Assembly: GCA_016793465.1 (NCBI GenBank) | Contig: JAEUJW010000030.1 | Location: forward strand, 1-64,000 | Origin: Myxococcales bacterium | Lineage (GTDB): Bacteria > Myxococcota > Polyangia > Nannocystales > Nannocystaceae | DNA: 64,000 bases | Direction of reading: 5' to 3' | Shown here: one piece after another, positions 13,348 through 20,779 of the stretch | How positions within the stretch are numbered: the first letter of the stretch is position 1 | Layout: the number at the start of each line of letters is the position of its first letter | Position numbers and translations under genes: made by a program | The notes under the pieces: model-generated | Told to the model about the DNA's origin: nothing | The model's database searches: none | Seen by the model: only the letters and a program-made list of their open reading frames with translations

Positions 13348-14223
13348 ATGACCACCACGACCCTCCAGGGCGCCGTATACACCGCCCCCGACTACCTCGC
13401 CGGGTTCGACCAGGACACCGCGCTGACCGCCACCTCCGCCGCCGGCTACTACGCCGACGGCTACCGCTTCTCCGTCCGCTACCTCTCGCTCGGCGCCGAG
13501 CGGCCGCAGGACCTCACGCCCGCCGAGGCCGCGCTGATCCTCGCGGCCGGCCTGGCCGTCATGCCCGTGCAGCACGTCGACGCCTACGGCTGGACGCCGA
13601 CCACCGGCCTCGGCCAGTCGCACGGCGCCAGCGCGGCCGCCGACGCCCGGGGCGTCGGCTTCCCGCCCGGCATGTGCGTGTGGCTCGACCTCGAGGGCGT
13701 CGCCGCCGGCACCACCGGCGCCGCCGTCGTCGACTACTGCCAGGCCTGGTACGCCGCCGTCGCCGCGGACGGCTACGTGCCCGGCATCTACGTCGGGCCC
13801 AACAGCGGCCTCACCAGCAGCCAGCTGTCCGACCTGTCGTTCGCGCACTACTGGAGCTCGGCCAGCAGCCACCTGCCGAGCCCGAGCCGCGGCTTCCAGA
13901 TGTTCCAGGGCCTCGTCGAGGAGCACCGCTTCGACCCCGACTACACCGTCGTCGACGCGCGCGGCGGGCGGGCGCTGTGGTTCGCCGCGGCCGCGGCCGT
14001 GTACCCGGTCCTGCGCGCCGGCAACACCGCCGCGAGCGACGCGGTCCGCTGCCTGCAGCGCGCCCTCGTCGCCGGCGGCGCCGCCCTCGCCGTCGACGGC
14101 CTGTTCGGCCCGGCGACCACCGCGGCGGTCGAGGGCGTGCAGCGCGGCGCGGGCCTCACGGTCGACGGCGTCGTCGGCCCCGCGACGTGGCCGGTGATCG
14201 TCGCCGCCGCGACCGCGCGGTAG
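13348..14223 (+). CDS. DUF1906 glycoside-hydrolase-like protein with peptidoglycan-binding domain
   Basis: A 291-aa protein. Residues about 15-210 form a DUF1906 (Rv2525c-like) TIM-barrel domain: FDQDTALTATSAAGYYADGY, RFSVRYLS, PVQHVDAYGW, CVWLDLEGV, VPGIYVGPNSGL. The family resembles GH25 lysozymes and keeps acidic residues in WLDLEG. The C-terminus (about 225-288) is a PG_binding_1 domain with two DGxxGPAT motifs (VDGLFGPATTAAVEGVQR, VDGVVGPATWPVI). No signal peptide is visible, so export would need a dedicated route; it may be a cargo of the neighbouring DUF4157/eCIS-type system. Its stop is one base from the end of the converging DUF4157 gene. Confidence 0.88.
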   Translation: MTTTTLQGAVYTAPDYLAGFDQDTALTATSAAGYYADGYRFSVRYLSLGAERPQDLTPAEAALILAAGLAVMPVQHVDAYGWTPTTGLGQSHGASAAADARGVGFPPGMCVWLDLEGVAAGTTGAAVVDYCQAWYAAVAADGYVPGIYVGPNSGLTSSQLSDLSFAHYWSSASSHLPSPSRGFQMFQGLVEEHRFDPDYTVVDARGGRALWFAAAAAVYPVLRAGNTAASDAVRCLQRALVAGGAALAVDGLFGPATTAAVEGVQRGAGLTVDGVVGPATWPVIVAAATAR

Positions 14224-14224
14224 C

Positions 14225-14611
14225 TCAGCGGCGGCTGGCCCAGGCCGCCACCAGGCGCTCGGCGAAGCGGTCCGCCTCGGCCTCGAGCGCCTCGTCCTTC
14301 AGCACGACCACGCCGCGGCCGACGGGGTTGCGGGCCCGGCCGCTGCGCTGCTGCAGCACGTGGGCCAGCTCGTGCCCGAGCAGCCACACCCCGCGCTCGC
14401 TGTGCGGGTCGTAGAGGCCGGGCGCGAAGTGGATGTCGTCGCCGCAGGTGAACGCCAGCGCCCCGAGGGCCGCCGCCTCGCCGTCGACGTGCACGCGCAC
14501 GCCGGTCAGGTCGATCGCCAGCAGCGCCTCGGCGAGCGCGCGGATCGCCGGCGGCAGCGCCTCCCCGCGGGCCCTCGGCGCCCGCCGCCTGGCCTCGGCC
14601 CGCCGGATCAC
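14225..14611 (-). CDS. Stand-alone DUF4157 protein
   Basis: A 128-aa protein that is essentially only the DUF4157 module. The start is GTG 14611, chosen because GGAGG lies 7 nt upstream. The core is DLTGVRVHVDGEAAALGALA, then FTCGDDIHFAPGLYDP and the zinc motif WLLGHELAHVLQQRSGRA, ending EAEADRFAERL. Unlike the protein at 11116 it has no toxin domain or QRM junction. It may be a protease, a loading factor or a degenerated toxin whose C-terminus was lost. It lies 53 nt downstream of the PatG-C-domain gene on the same strand and is probably in its operon. Confidence 0.85.
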   Translation of the reverse strand: MIRRAEARRRAPRARGEALPPAIRALAEALLAIDLTGVRVHVDGEAAALGALAFTCGDDIHFAPGLYDPHSERGVWLLGHELAHVLQQRSGRARNPVGRGVVVLKDEALEAEADRFAERLVAAWASRR

Positions 14612-14664
14612 CGCCGGACCTCCGCCGTCGTCGCCGCAATCGATGGCATGCGCGTCGCCCCGCC

Positions 14665-15507
14665 TCAGCGCTCGAAGTACGGCTGCAGCCTGGTCACCAG
14701 GAACGGGTATTGCCCGCTGACGTCGACCGACGTGTAATAACGATTGACGAGCCCGGTGGTCTGGTTCTCGTAGCGCAGGATCACGTCGACGATGGTGCGC
14801 GCGCCGCCGAGCGCCGAGCGACGCACCTCGACGCCGGCGAAGTACACCGTCGCCGGCGAGCCCGGGACCGCGGACCCGTACTGCGCCACGTAGACCTCGG
14901 GGTAATTGATGCTGACATAGTTGAGCGCGCGCAATTCGTCGGAGTCGCCGGTGTTGTCGGCCAGCTGCAGCATGTCCTCGAAGATCTCGAGGATCTGCGC
15001 CTGCGTCGGCAGCGGCGACACGCCCTGGCTCGACAGCGCCGCGATCACGTCGGCCGTCAGGCTCTTCAGCGAGAACTGCGCGGTGGTGTTGACGACCGCG
15101 CCCGGCAGGTCGCCGTCGAGGCTCGGCTCGAGCTCGCCGACGACGCGGTCGTAGGTCGTCTGCGTCGGGTCCTTCGGCACGATCGCGGCGACGAATGCAT
15201 CGAGCTCGAGCGCCGTCTGCGGGCGCAGGCGATAGATGTCGACCTCCTGCACCGCGAACGCCCAGCCCATCTCGCGCGCCAGATACGGGTTCTTCTGCAG
15301 CACGTATTGCAGGCGCTGCTCGTCGGTCGTCAGCCCCGGCGGCAGCGGCGTCGGGAGCAACTGCTGGTACTCCTTCTCCACGTCGCGCGAGGGGAAGAAC
15401 GGCCGGATCCGGCCGATCGCGTAGACATATCCGAAGGGCCCGATCGAGGTCGACATCTGCACGACCGCCGGGCTGCCGCTCGTCCGTAACATCGAGGTGC
15501 GCTGCAT
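14665..15507 (-). CDS. PatG C-terminal-domain protein
   Basis: A 280-aa protein. Almost all of it resembles the C-terminal domain of the cyanobactin protease PatG, which also occurs alone or fused in other contexts. Matching elements are YVYAIGRIRPFFPSRDVEKE, PYLAREMGWAFAVQ, DELRALNYVSINYPEVY, GVEVRRSALGGARTIVDVI and the end YPFLVTRLQPYFER. There is no subtilisin catalytic domain, so it is not a macrocyclase. The GC content looks lower than in the flanking housekeeping genes. The start ATG 15507 lies 8 nt after TACAAT on the minus strand. Its role is unknown; it travels here with DUF4157 and R-body genes. Confidence 0.8.
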   Translation of the reverse strand: MQRTSMLRTSGSPAVVQMSTSIGPFGYVYAIGRIRPFFPSRDVEKEYQQLLPTPLPPGLTTDEQRLQYVLQKNPYLAREMGWAFAVQEVDIYRLRPQTALELDAFVAAIVPKDPTQTTYDRVVGELEPSLDGDLPGAVVNTTAQFSLKSLTADVIAALSSQGVSPLPTQAQILEIFEDMLQLADNTGDSDELRALNYVSINYPEVYVAQYGSAVPGSPATVYFAGVEVRRSALGGARTIVDVILRYENQTTGLVNRYYTSVDVSGQYPFLVTRLQPYFER

Positions 15508-15515
15508 CGCCGGTC

Positions 15516-15521
15516 ATTGTA
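15516..15521 (-). promoter_or_regulatory. TACAAT -10 box before PatG-C gene
   Basis: On the minus strand CATACAAT is followed by 8 nt and the ATG at 15507. It is the best sigma70-like -10 box in the window and predicts a leaderless mRNA. Confidence 0.5.
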
Positions 15522-15656
15522 TGCACCGCACATTCGCCGGTCTCGGGCGAGGCGCCGGACGATCCCGCCGATCCGACGAACCTCGCGGGGCCCGCCGCGC
15601 GCAGAAGACGGCGCTCGCTCCGTGGATTCCGCCGGGCCGCGCGCCGACGGCTCGCG

Positions 15657-15662
15657 TATAAC
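15657..15662 (+). promoter_or_regulatory. TATAAC -10-like box before GNAT gene
   Basis: TATAAC is followed after 6 nt by the GTG at 15669, with no Shine-Dalgarno between. The spacing predicts a leaderless transcript. Confidence 0.45.
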
Positions 15663-15668
15663 CCGATC

Positions 15669-16271
15669 GTGGCACACACGTCGACGCTCGCCCCGCGCCG
15701 CCTCGCACCGGCGCGCCTCGTCCAGCGCATGGCGCTCCCGGCCTGCTTCGTCGTCGGCGCGCGCCCCCCCGCCCCGCGGCCCGCCCCGCTGCCGCCCTCG
15801 CCCGCGCCGTGCCCGACCCCGCGTCCGCCCGCGCCGACGCCGACGCCCGCGCCGGCGTGCGGGCTGCGCATGCACGCGACCGCCGCCCTGGCGCCGACGC
15901 GCGCCCGCTTCGCGCCGCCGAGCGCGACGCGGCCGGCCCTCGCGGCGCGGCGGGTCGGCGCCGACGCCTGGCAACTGGCGGTCGCCCGCGGGCGCCGCAC
16001 GCTCGGCGGCGTGGGCGTCGACCTCGACGGACCGGCGCGCATCTTCCTCCACGACCTGAAGGTCGAGCCCGCGGCCCGCGGCGCCGGCCTCGGCGCGTCG
16101 CTCGTGGCCGGGGCGCTGCGGCTCGGGCGCGCGGCCGGCCGCCGGATCGCCCGCCTGATCGCCGACGACGACGGCAGCGGCCGCCTGCTCGACTGGTACG
16201 GCCGCCTCGGGTTCGTCGCCAGCGGGCGCGGCGGCCCGCGGCGGCCCGAGCTGCTGCGCTCGACCGCGTGA
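15669..16271 (+). CDS. GNAT-family protein with Pro-rich N-terminal extension
   Basis: A 200-aa protein, GTG start at 15669. The N-terminus has RRLAPARLVQRM, echoing the VQRM junction in the DUF4157 toxin gene. A Pro/Ala/Thr linker (about 33-65) and an acetyltransferase domain (about 95-195) follow. The acetyl-CoA loop is KVEPAARGAGLGASLVAGAL, and the C-terminal WYGRLGFVASG is the usual final GNAT strand. The domain is short but looks complete. The linker and leader suggest a delivered effector, though a plain housekeeping acetyltransferase with an extended start is possible. It converges with the MpaB-like gene; the stops are 6 nt apart. Confidence 0.8.
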   Translation: MAHTSTLAPRRLAPARLVQRMALPACFVVGARPPAPRPAPLPPSPAPCPTPRPPAPTPTPAPACGLRMHATAALAPTRARFAPPSATRPALAARRVGADAWQLAVARGRRTLGGVGVDLDGPARIFLHDLKVEPAARGAGLGASLVAGALRLGRAAGRRIARLIADDDGSGRLLDWYGRLGFVASGRGGPRRPELLRSTA

Positions 16272-16277
16272 GCGCCG

Positions 16278-17081
16278 CTACGCGATCAGCCCGAGCCGGC
16301 GCGCCAGGTCCTCGCCGCCGTATTTCACCACCTCGGCGATCGTGTCGCCCGGGAACGCCTGGGTGAACGCGGCGATCAGCGCCTGTCCGGCCCTCGACAG
16401 CGTCTGGCACTGCGGGCTGGCGAGGATCAGCTGGTACAGCGCGCCGGCCGCGTCGAGCGTCGGCGGCAGCCCGTCGTCGACGATCCCCATCAGCCCGCCG
16501 ATCGTGTTCCACATCTTCAGCCAGCCCTCGGTCGCCGCGCCCGGCGGCGCGCCGAGCTGCGGCGACTGCAGCGCCACCTGCGTGAACGTCAGCAGCGTGA
16601 ACGCCATGCTGACCTGGTTCATGGCGTTGGCCCCCTCGTTCGGCAGGTTGAACAGCGCGTGCAGGTTGCCGAGCCGCATCGCCCCGATGAGGCCGCCGTG
16701 CTCCGGCTGGGCGTTGCTGTAGATCTTGCGCAGGCGCTCGTCGGTCGCCAGCAGGCGCGGCACCACCGTGCGGTGGTCGGTCAGCCTGCCGGTGCTCGCC
16801 AGCATGCAGGCGATGTCGGCGTGCAGGTAGGTCGCCGGGAACGAGGCGTAGGTCAGGATCGCCGGCAGCTCCGGGACCACCATGGGCAGCAGGTTGCCGG
16901 CCTTGAACGTGGCGAGCACGGTCTGCGCGTCGCCGACGCTGAGGAACTTCTCGAGGAACGTCAGGTTGTTCTCGGGCACGTCGCCTCGCCACGCCGCGTT
17001 GGCCAGCGCGCCGAGCGAGCCCGGCCCCGGCACCGCGATCGCCCGCGCCGCCGCCAAATCCGACTGTGTCTGCCACACCAT
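16278..17081 (-). CDS. MpaB/rubber-oxygenase-like (DUF2236) protein
   Basis: A 267-aa helical protein; ATG start at 17081 with GGAGGCG just upstream. I assign it to the oxygenase MpaB family from its layout: TGRLTDHRTVVPRLLATDER, then GLIGAMRLGNLHALFN with the probable haem-ligand His. The family-typical block AMNQVSMAFTLLTFTQVAL and WLKMWNTIGGLMGIVDDGLP follows. Members related to latex-clearing protein bind haem b and cleave or oxidise hydrophobic substrates; most are uncharacterised. It starts divergently from the first rebB gene, with 262 nt between, so its expression could be tied to the R-body locus. The substrate is unknown. Confidence 0.7.
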   Translation of the reverse strand: MVWQTQSDLAAARAIAVPGPGSLGALANAAWRGDVPENNLTFLEKFLSVGDAQTVLATFKAGNLLPMVVPELPAILTYASFPATYLHADIACMLASTGRLTDHRTVVPRLLATDERLRKIYSNAQPEHGGLIGAMRLGNLHALFNLPNEGANAMNQVSMAFTLLTFTQVALQSPQLGAPPGAATEGWLKMWNTIGGLMGIVDDGLPPTLDAAGALYQLILASPQCQTLSRAGQALIAAFTQAFPGDTIAEVVKYGGEDLARRLGLIA

Positions 17082-17343
17082 CGCCGCCTCCGATCGCCGC
17101 CGGAGCGGCCGACGTCGGATATACGCAGGGCGTCCGCCGGCGCGATTGGCGGGACCCACGGGAATCGCGGCAGTTTCGCCGGAAGATGCGGCCGCCGCGG
17201 CGCGCCGCGCCCCCGCGGACGGTTCGTCGATTCGGCGCAACGATCCGTCATCGCCGCCGAGCCGCGCGTCGCCCCGGCGGGTTAGGGTGCACACGAGCCG
17301 CATCGACGGCCCTGTACGCACAATCCGAGAGGCAGGAACGATC

Positions 17344-17613
17344 ATGGCATTCCCGACCGCAGTCAACGATCAGATCACCGATTCCGTTTCGCAGGCCAAC
17401 ACCAAGGTGCTCGGCGACGCCCCGGCGGTGGCGATGGGCAACTTCTTCATCGCCACCAGCCAGGCGCTGTCGAACGCCGCGCACAACGCGACGAACACCC
17501 AGCAGCAGGCCTACGTCACCACCCAGGCGGCGACCACCCAGGGCGTCGCCACCCTGCTGGCGATGGACACCGCCGCCGCCGGCGAGGCCAGCCAGAAGAT
17601 CTTCAACCCCTGA
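17344..17613 (+). CDS. rebB: RebB-family R-body protein (copy 1, plus strand)
   Basis: An 89-aa structural R-body protein. R-bodies are coiled protein ribbons that unroll and can puncture membranes; they were first known from Paramecium endosymbionts. The family pattern is clear: FPTAVNDQITDSVSQAN, VLGDAPAVAMGNFFIATSQA, LSNAAHNATNTQQQAYVTTQ, TTQGVATLLAMD. There is no signal peptide. The start is ATG 17344 with a weak AGGCAGGA upstream. It is the only reb gene on the plus strand. It is most similar to the copy at 21909-22175, and a strong hairpin separates it from the converging regulator gene. Confidence 0.95.
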   Translation: MAFPTAVNDQITDSVSQANTKVLGDAPAVAMGNFFIATSQALSNAAHNATNTQQQAYVTTQAATTQGVATLLAMDTAAAGEASQKIFNP

Positions 17614-17619
17614 CCGCGG

Positions 17620-17651
17620 ACGCGGGCGCCGGGGCCGCCCGGCGCCCGCGT
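17620..17651. terminator. Bidirectional terminator between rebB and regulator
   Basis: A perfect 13-bp inverted repeat (ACGCGGGCGCCGG at 17620-17632, CCGGCGCCCGCGT at 17639-17651) has a 6-nt loop. It fills the 38-nt gap between the stop of rebB and the stop of the converging regulator gene, so it can serve both. Confidence 0.75.
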
Positions 17652-19202
17652 TCAGGCCGGCGCCGTCGTGCGGTTGCGGAACTCCCGCGGGCTGGCGTCG
17701 ACGTAGCGGCGGAACGTCTTCTCGAAGTGGCTGAGGTCGCTGAAGCCCGCGTTGGCGGCGATCTCGGTGATGCGCTGGTGGCCGTTGCTCGCCAGCAGCC
17801 CCTTGGCCTTCTCGATGCGCAGGCGCACCAGCAGCGTCTTGAAGCTGGTGCCGAGCGACTGCTTGAACAGGTACGACAGGTGCGACGGGCTGACGTGGGC
17901 GTGGCGCGCCAGCAGCCCGAGCGCGATCGGCTCCTGATAGTTGTCGATCATGTAGAGCAGCGCCCGCCGCAGCCCCTCGTGCAGCGCCTCGAGCTTGCCG
18001 ACGTCGCGCTCGACCAGCACGCGCAGCCAGTCGGTCGGGCGCGGGGCGGCCGGCGCGGCCGGGTGCTCGGCGGCCGCGACCGTCGCCAGCACCCACGGCG
18101 TGTGGCGCAGCACGTCCTCGCGGGTGATGCGCGCGTCGCCGGTCATCACCGCCAGGCGCAGCAGCACGCGCTCGAGCTCGAACAGGTTCTCCGGCCAGGC
18201 GTGCAGCGACAGCGCGTCGAGCAGCGCCTCGCTGCCCTTGTGGCGCAGCGAGAAGCCGTGGCGCGCGAGGATCCGCCCGGCGAGCGCCTCGAGGTCGTCG
18301 AGGCGCCCGCGCAGCGGCGGCACCTCGAGCACGATGACGCCGAGCTCGCCGACCAGCTCGCGCAGCAGCCGGCCCTGGTCGGCGAGCGCGCGGACGTCGG
18401 CCGCCGTCGACGCCAGGATCCGCGGCAGCGGGCCGGTGCGCGGGCTGACCCGCTGGCCCAGGTGCGACGGCAGGGCGCTCAGCAGCTGGGCCTGGGCCGC
18501 CCGCGAGAGCGCCTCGATCCCGCTAAACAGCAGCGTGCCCGAGGCCGCCCGCGCGAACCACTGCGGCAGCGCGGCCTGGAGGTCGTCGTCGGCGACCGAG
18601 GGGCAGTGGACCTCGACGAACGGGCTGTCGCGCTGGGGCCCCGCGCAGTGCATCGAGACCGCGACCGTCAGCACCTCGGTGCCGAACTCGCCGACGATCA
18701 GCGCCGGCAGCCGCGAGCGGCAGGCCTGCTCGATGGCCCGCTCGATCGCCTGCACCGGCTCGCCGAAGCCCGCGAGCGCGAAGTCCTGGCCGAGGTGCTC
18801 GGTCGACCAGCGCAGCACGCGGTCGCGGCGCAGCAGCAGGGCGCACGCGTCGGCCAGCGCGGCGAGCAGCGGCGTATCAGCGGCCGCGATCGGCCCCGAC
18901 ACCTCGAGGCGGCCGCCGGCCTCGTCGCCGACGCGCAGGGGATAGACGCGGGCCGACGTTTGGGGTCGCGGGGCCTCGGCCTCACACGCGGGGCCTGTCG
19001 ACATATACGCCGACCAGCGCGCCCGCTCGGCGCCGTCGGACGCCGCCAGCTCACCGAGCTCGGGCAGCGTCAGACGCCAGCTCGCCGCGCCGACCGCGTC
19101 GGTCACCCGCACGATCAACGCGGCGAGGTTCTCGGCGCAGCTGCACGTCGGATCGAAGGTGCGTCGGATCAGGTCATAGACCATCGCGTCGGACGACTTC
19201 AT
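17652..19202 (-). CDS. AraC-type regulator with degenerate sigma54-activator ATPase domain
   Basis: A 516-aa regulator inside the R-body locus. Residues about 1-150 look like a GAF-type sensor. Residues about 150-400 follow the order of a sigma54-interaction AAA+ domain: FAGEPVQAIERAI-like helix, a loop reading IVGEFGTEV, ASGTLLFSGIEALSRAAQAQLL, LPRILASTAADV, VPPLRGRLDDLEALAGRILA and HAWPENLFELERVL. But the Walker A Gly-Lys-Thr/Ser is missing, the GAFTGA loop is absent, and the Walker B region reads GTLLFSG rather than GTLFLDE. ATP hydrolysis and sigma54 activation are therefore unlikely. The C-terminus (about 410-512) is an AraC HTH pair: ARHAHVSPSHLSYLFKQSLG and ITEIAANAGFSDLSHFEKTF. It probably activates the reb genes by ordinary DNA binding. 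Confidence 0.88.
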   Translation of the reverse strand: MKSSDAMVYDLIRRTFDPTCSCAENLAALIVRVTDAVGAASWRLTLPELGELAASDGAERARWSAYMSTGPACEAEAPRPQTSARVYPLRVGDEAGGRLEVSGPIAAADTPLLAALADACALLLRRDRVLRWSTEHLGQDFALAGFGEPVQAIERAIEQACRSRLPALIVGEFGTEVLTVAVSMHCAGPQRDSPFVEVHCPSVADDDLQAALPQWFARAASGTLLFSGIEALSRAAQAQLLSALPSHLGQRVSPRTGPLPRILASTAADVRALADQGRLLRELVGELGVIVLEVPPLRGRLDDLEALAGRILARHGFSLRHKGSEALLDALSLHAWPENLFELERVLLRLAVMTGDARITREDVLRHTPWVLATVAAAEHPAAPAAPRPTDWLRVLVERDVGKLEALHEGLRRALLYMIDNYQEPIALGLLARHAHVSPSHLSYLFKQSLGTSFKTLLVRLRIEKAKGLLASNGHQRITEIAANAGFSDLSHFEKTFRRYVDASPREFRNRTTAPA

Positions 19203-19218
19203 GGCACCTCACAGTCCA

Positions 19219-19257
19219 CCGATTCTAGGGGAACCGCGCGTGCGGGCCTAGAATCGG
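19219..19257. promoter_or_regulatory. Perfect 11-bp inverted repeat upstream of R-body regulator
   Basis: CCGATTCTAGG (19219-19229) and CCTAGAATCGG (19247-19257) are exact inverted repeats 17 nt apart. The near arm begins 16 nt before the regulator's ATG on the minus strand. The AT-rich arms stand out in this genome and do not look like a GC-rich terminator. I read it as an operator or a hairpin in the regulator leader; it could also end transcription from the reb operon upstream. Confidence 0.6.
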
Positions 19258-19293
19258 GCAATTGTCGGAGGGTCGGATTCCCGGCGCGCGGGC

Positions 19294-19641
19294 TCAACGC
19301 TTGCTCGCCGGCGGCGGGCTCGTGGCCTGATTCGCGGCGGCCATGGCGTCGCGGATGCTCGCCTGCGCGGCGGCCATGCCGTCGGCCACCGCCTTGTTGG
19401 CGGCCGCGACGGCGTCGGCCACGCTCGTGGCCTCGTCGGCCTCGGCCGTCTGCAGCGCCTGTGACACCGCCTGCATCGCGGCTTGCACGCTCGACTGCGT
19501 GGTCGCCTCGGCGGTGCGCAGCGCCTCGGTCGCGGCGGCGGTCGCGTCGGCGACGGCCTGGGCGGCCGCGCGGCGCGCCTCCTGGGCGGCGTCGGCGGGA
19601 TTGGTAGGAGTGGAGGACGGCGGGTTGGTGTCGTTGCTCAT
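19294..19641 (-). CDS. Ala-rich coiled-coil protein in R-body locus
   Basis: A 115-aa protein started at ATG 19641, behind GGAG. After a Thr/Pro-rich start it is a continuous Ala/Gln/Glu/Thr heptad-like helix (AAQAVADATAAATEALRTAE; AVADGMAAAQASIRDAMAAA) ending in a Pro/Lys tail. The composition resembles RebB proteins, but the family signature is missing. It is the last gene of the minus-strand reb operon, so a role in ribbon assembly or nucleation is plausible. No known family is recognised. Confidence 0.75.
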   Translation of the reverse strand: MSNDTNPPSSTPTNPADAAQEARRAAAQAVADATAAATEALRTAEATTQSSVQAAMQAVSQALQTAEADEATSVADAVAAANKAVADGMAAAQASIRDAMAAANQATSPPPASKR

Positions 19642-19708
19642 GGTCGGTGCTCCGGAGGTGCGTCGTCGCGATCGCACCGCCGGCTTCGGCGGCGCGTCGC
19701 GCGGGGGT

Positions 19709-20767
19709 TCACGCTTGCGCGATCGGCGGCTCGGGCGGCCGGACCCCGCGAAACGTCCGCAGCGTCAACAGGCCCCCTTCGTCGAGCCCGAGCTCCGCCT
19801 CGGCCGCCTCGCCGCGCAGCGTGTACGTGCAGGCGAGGCCGTCCTGGCTCGGGCGGGCCGCCGCGAGCGGGCTCTGCAGCATGAAGCTGCGGACCTCTTG
19901 CAGGAACGCGGCCACGAAGGCGCGCGCCTGGTCGCCGGTCTCGTCGAGGAACTTGGTGTATTGCACGAGCTGGAGCACGCCGGCGGTCACCCGCGGGAAC
20001 CCGAGGGCGGGGTTGGCGGCGAGGAAGCCCCGCAGCCGCCGCACGAACTCCGCCGGCGCGATCGGCGTGTCGAGGCGCGGGCAGTCGAGGGCCGCCAGCA
20101 GGCCCGGCGTCAGCGCGGCGAGCGACTGCTCGACCGCCTTGCCGCGCGCCTCGGCGCTGCCGTCGAGCAGGCCGTGCTTGGCGGCGACGACCATGTAGAT
20201 CTTGTAGAGGTCGACGAACTCGAGCGCCGCGGCGGCGCGCGAGGCCGCGAACGTCGCCGCCTCGCGCTGCAGGTCGTCGCGCATGGCCACGCCGCTGCTC
20301 GACGACTGCACCAGCTCGAACAGCGCCGCCTGCTCGCCGAGAGTCAGCCCGCGCAGCAGCGGCGAGTCGACGCCGACGTCGGCGAGGAACTTCTGCCCGG
20401 CCGCGAGGTCGTCCTGCGTCACCAGGCGCTCGTCGGCGAGGACCTTGCTCGCCTGGCGCTGGACCACGCTGCCTTCGTCGCCGGCCTCGCGGCGCAGCAG
20501 CGCCTGCAGCGAGTCGGGCGCCAGCGCGACCAGCCGCCCCGCGCCGATCCACAGCCCGAGCCGCGGCAGCAGCAGCAGCGGCGAGCCGTGCAGACCGCCC
20601 TGCACGCTGGTGAGCAGCGAGGCCTCGTCGGGGAACGCGTACTTCCTGGGCGCGTCGACGGCCCAGGCCAGCCACGCGGCGCCGTCGGCGATCCGCGCCA
20701 GCACGCGGGTCGCGTTGGGCGACAGGTCCGAGGTGCGGTTGAGTGGTTCGCCGGCGATCGTGATCAT
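19709..20767 (-). CDS. Conserved-looking protein of R-body operon, function unknown
   Basis: A 352-aa soluble protein with no signal peptide or membrane helix. It has a mixed N-terminal part (PLLLLPRLGLWIGAGRLVAL) and long helices in the middle (LTLGEQAALFELVQ, AAALEFVDLYKIYMVVAAKH). It ends in a beta-rich segment (CTYTLRGEAAEAELGLDEGG, LLTLRTFRGVRPP). I do not recognise the family. It lies between RebB-family genes and the Ala-rich coiled-coil gene, 12 nt from the stop-to-start boundary with the reb gene at 20780, so it is cotranscribed. It could be an R-body assembly factor or associated effector. Confidence 0.75.
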   Translation of the reverse strand: MITIAGEPLNRTSDLSPNATRVLARIADGAAWLAWAVDAPRKYAFPDEASLLTSVQGGLHGSPLLLLPRLGLWIGAGRLVALAPDSLQALLRREAGDEGSVVQRQASKVLADERLVTQDDLAAGQKFLADVGVDSPLLRGLTLGEQAALFELVQSSSSGVAMRDDLQREAATFAASRAAAALEFVDLYKIYMVVAAKHGLLDGSAEARGKAVEQSLAALTPGLLAALDCPRLDTPIAPAEFVRRLRGFLAANPALGFPRVTAGVLQLVQYTKFLDETGDQARAFVAAFLQEVRSFMLQSPLAAARPSQDGLACTYTLRGEAAEAELGLDEGGLLTLRTFRGVRPPEPPIAQA

Positions 20768-20779
20768 GGCGGGCCTCGC

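Noticed and set aside
14665..15507. A cyanobactin-type RiPP gene cluster
   Set aside because: Only the PatG C-terminal domain is present; there is no subtilisin domain, cyclodehydratase or core peptide nearby.
17652..19202. A functional sigma54 enhancer-binding protein
   Set aside because: The Walker A Lys and the GAFTGA loop are missing, and no -24/-12 promoter could be found before the reb genes.
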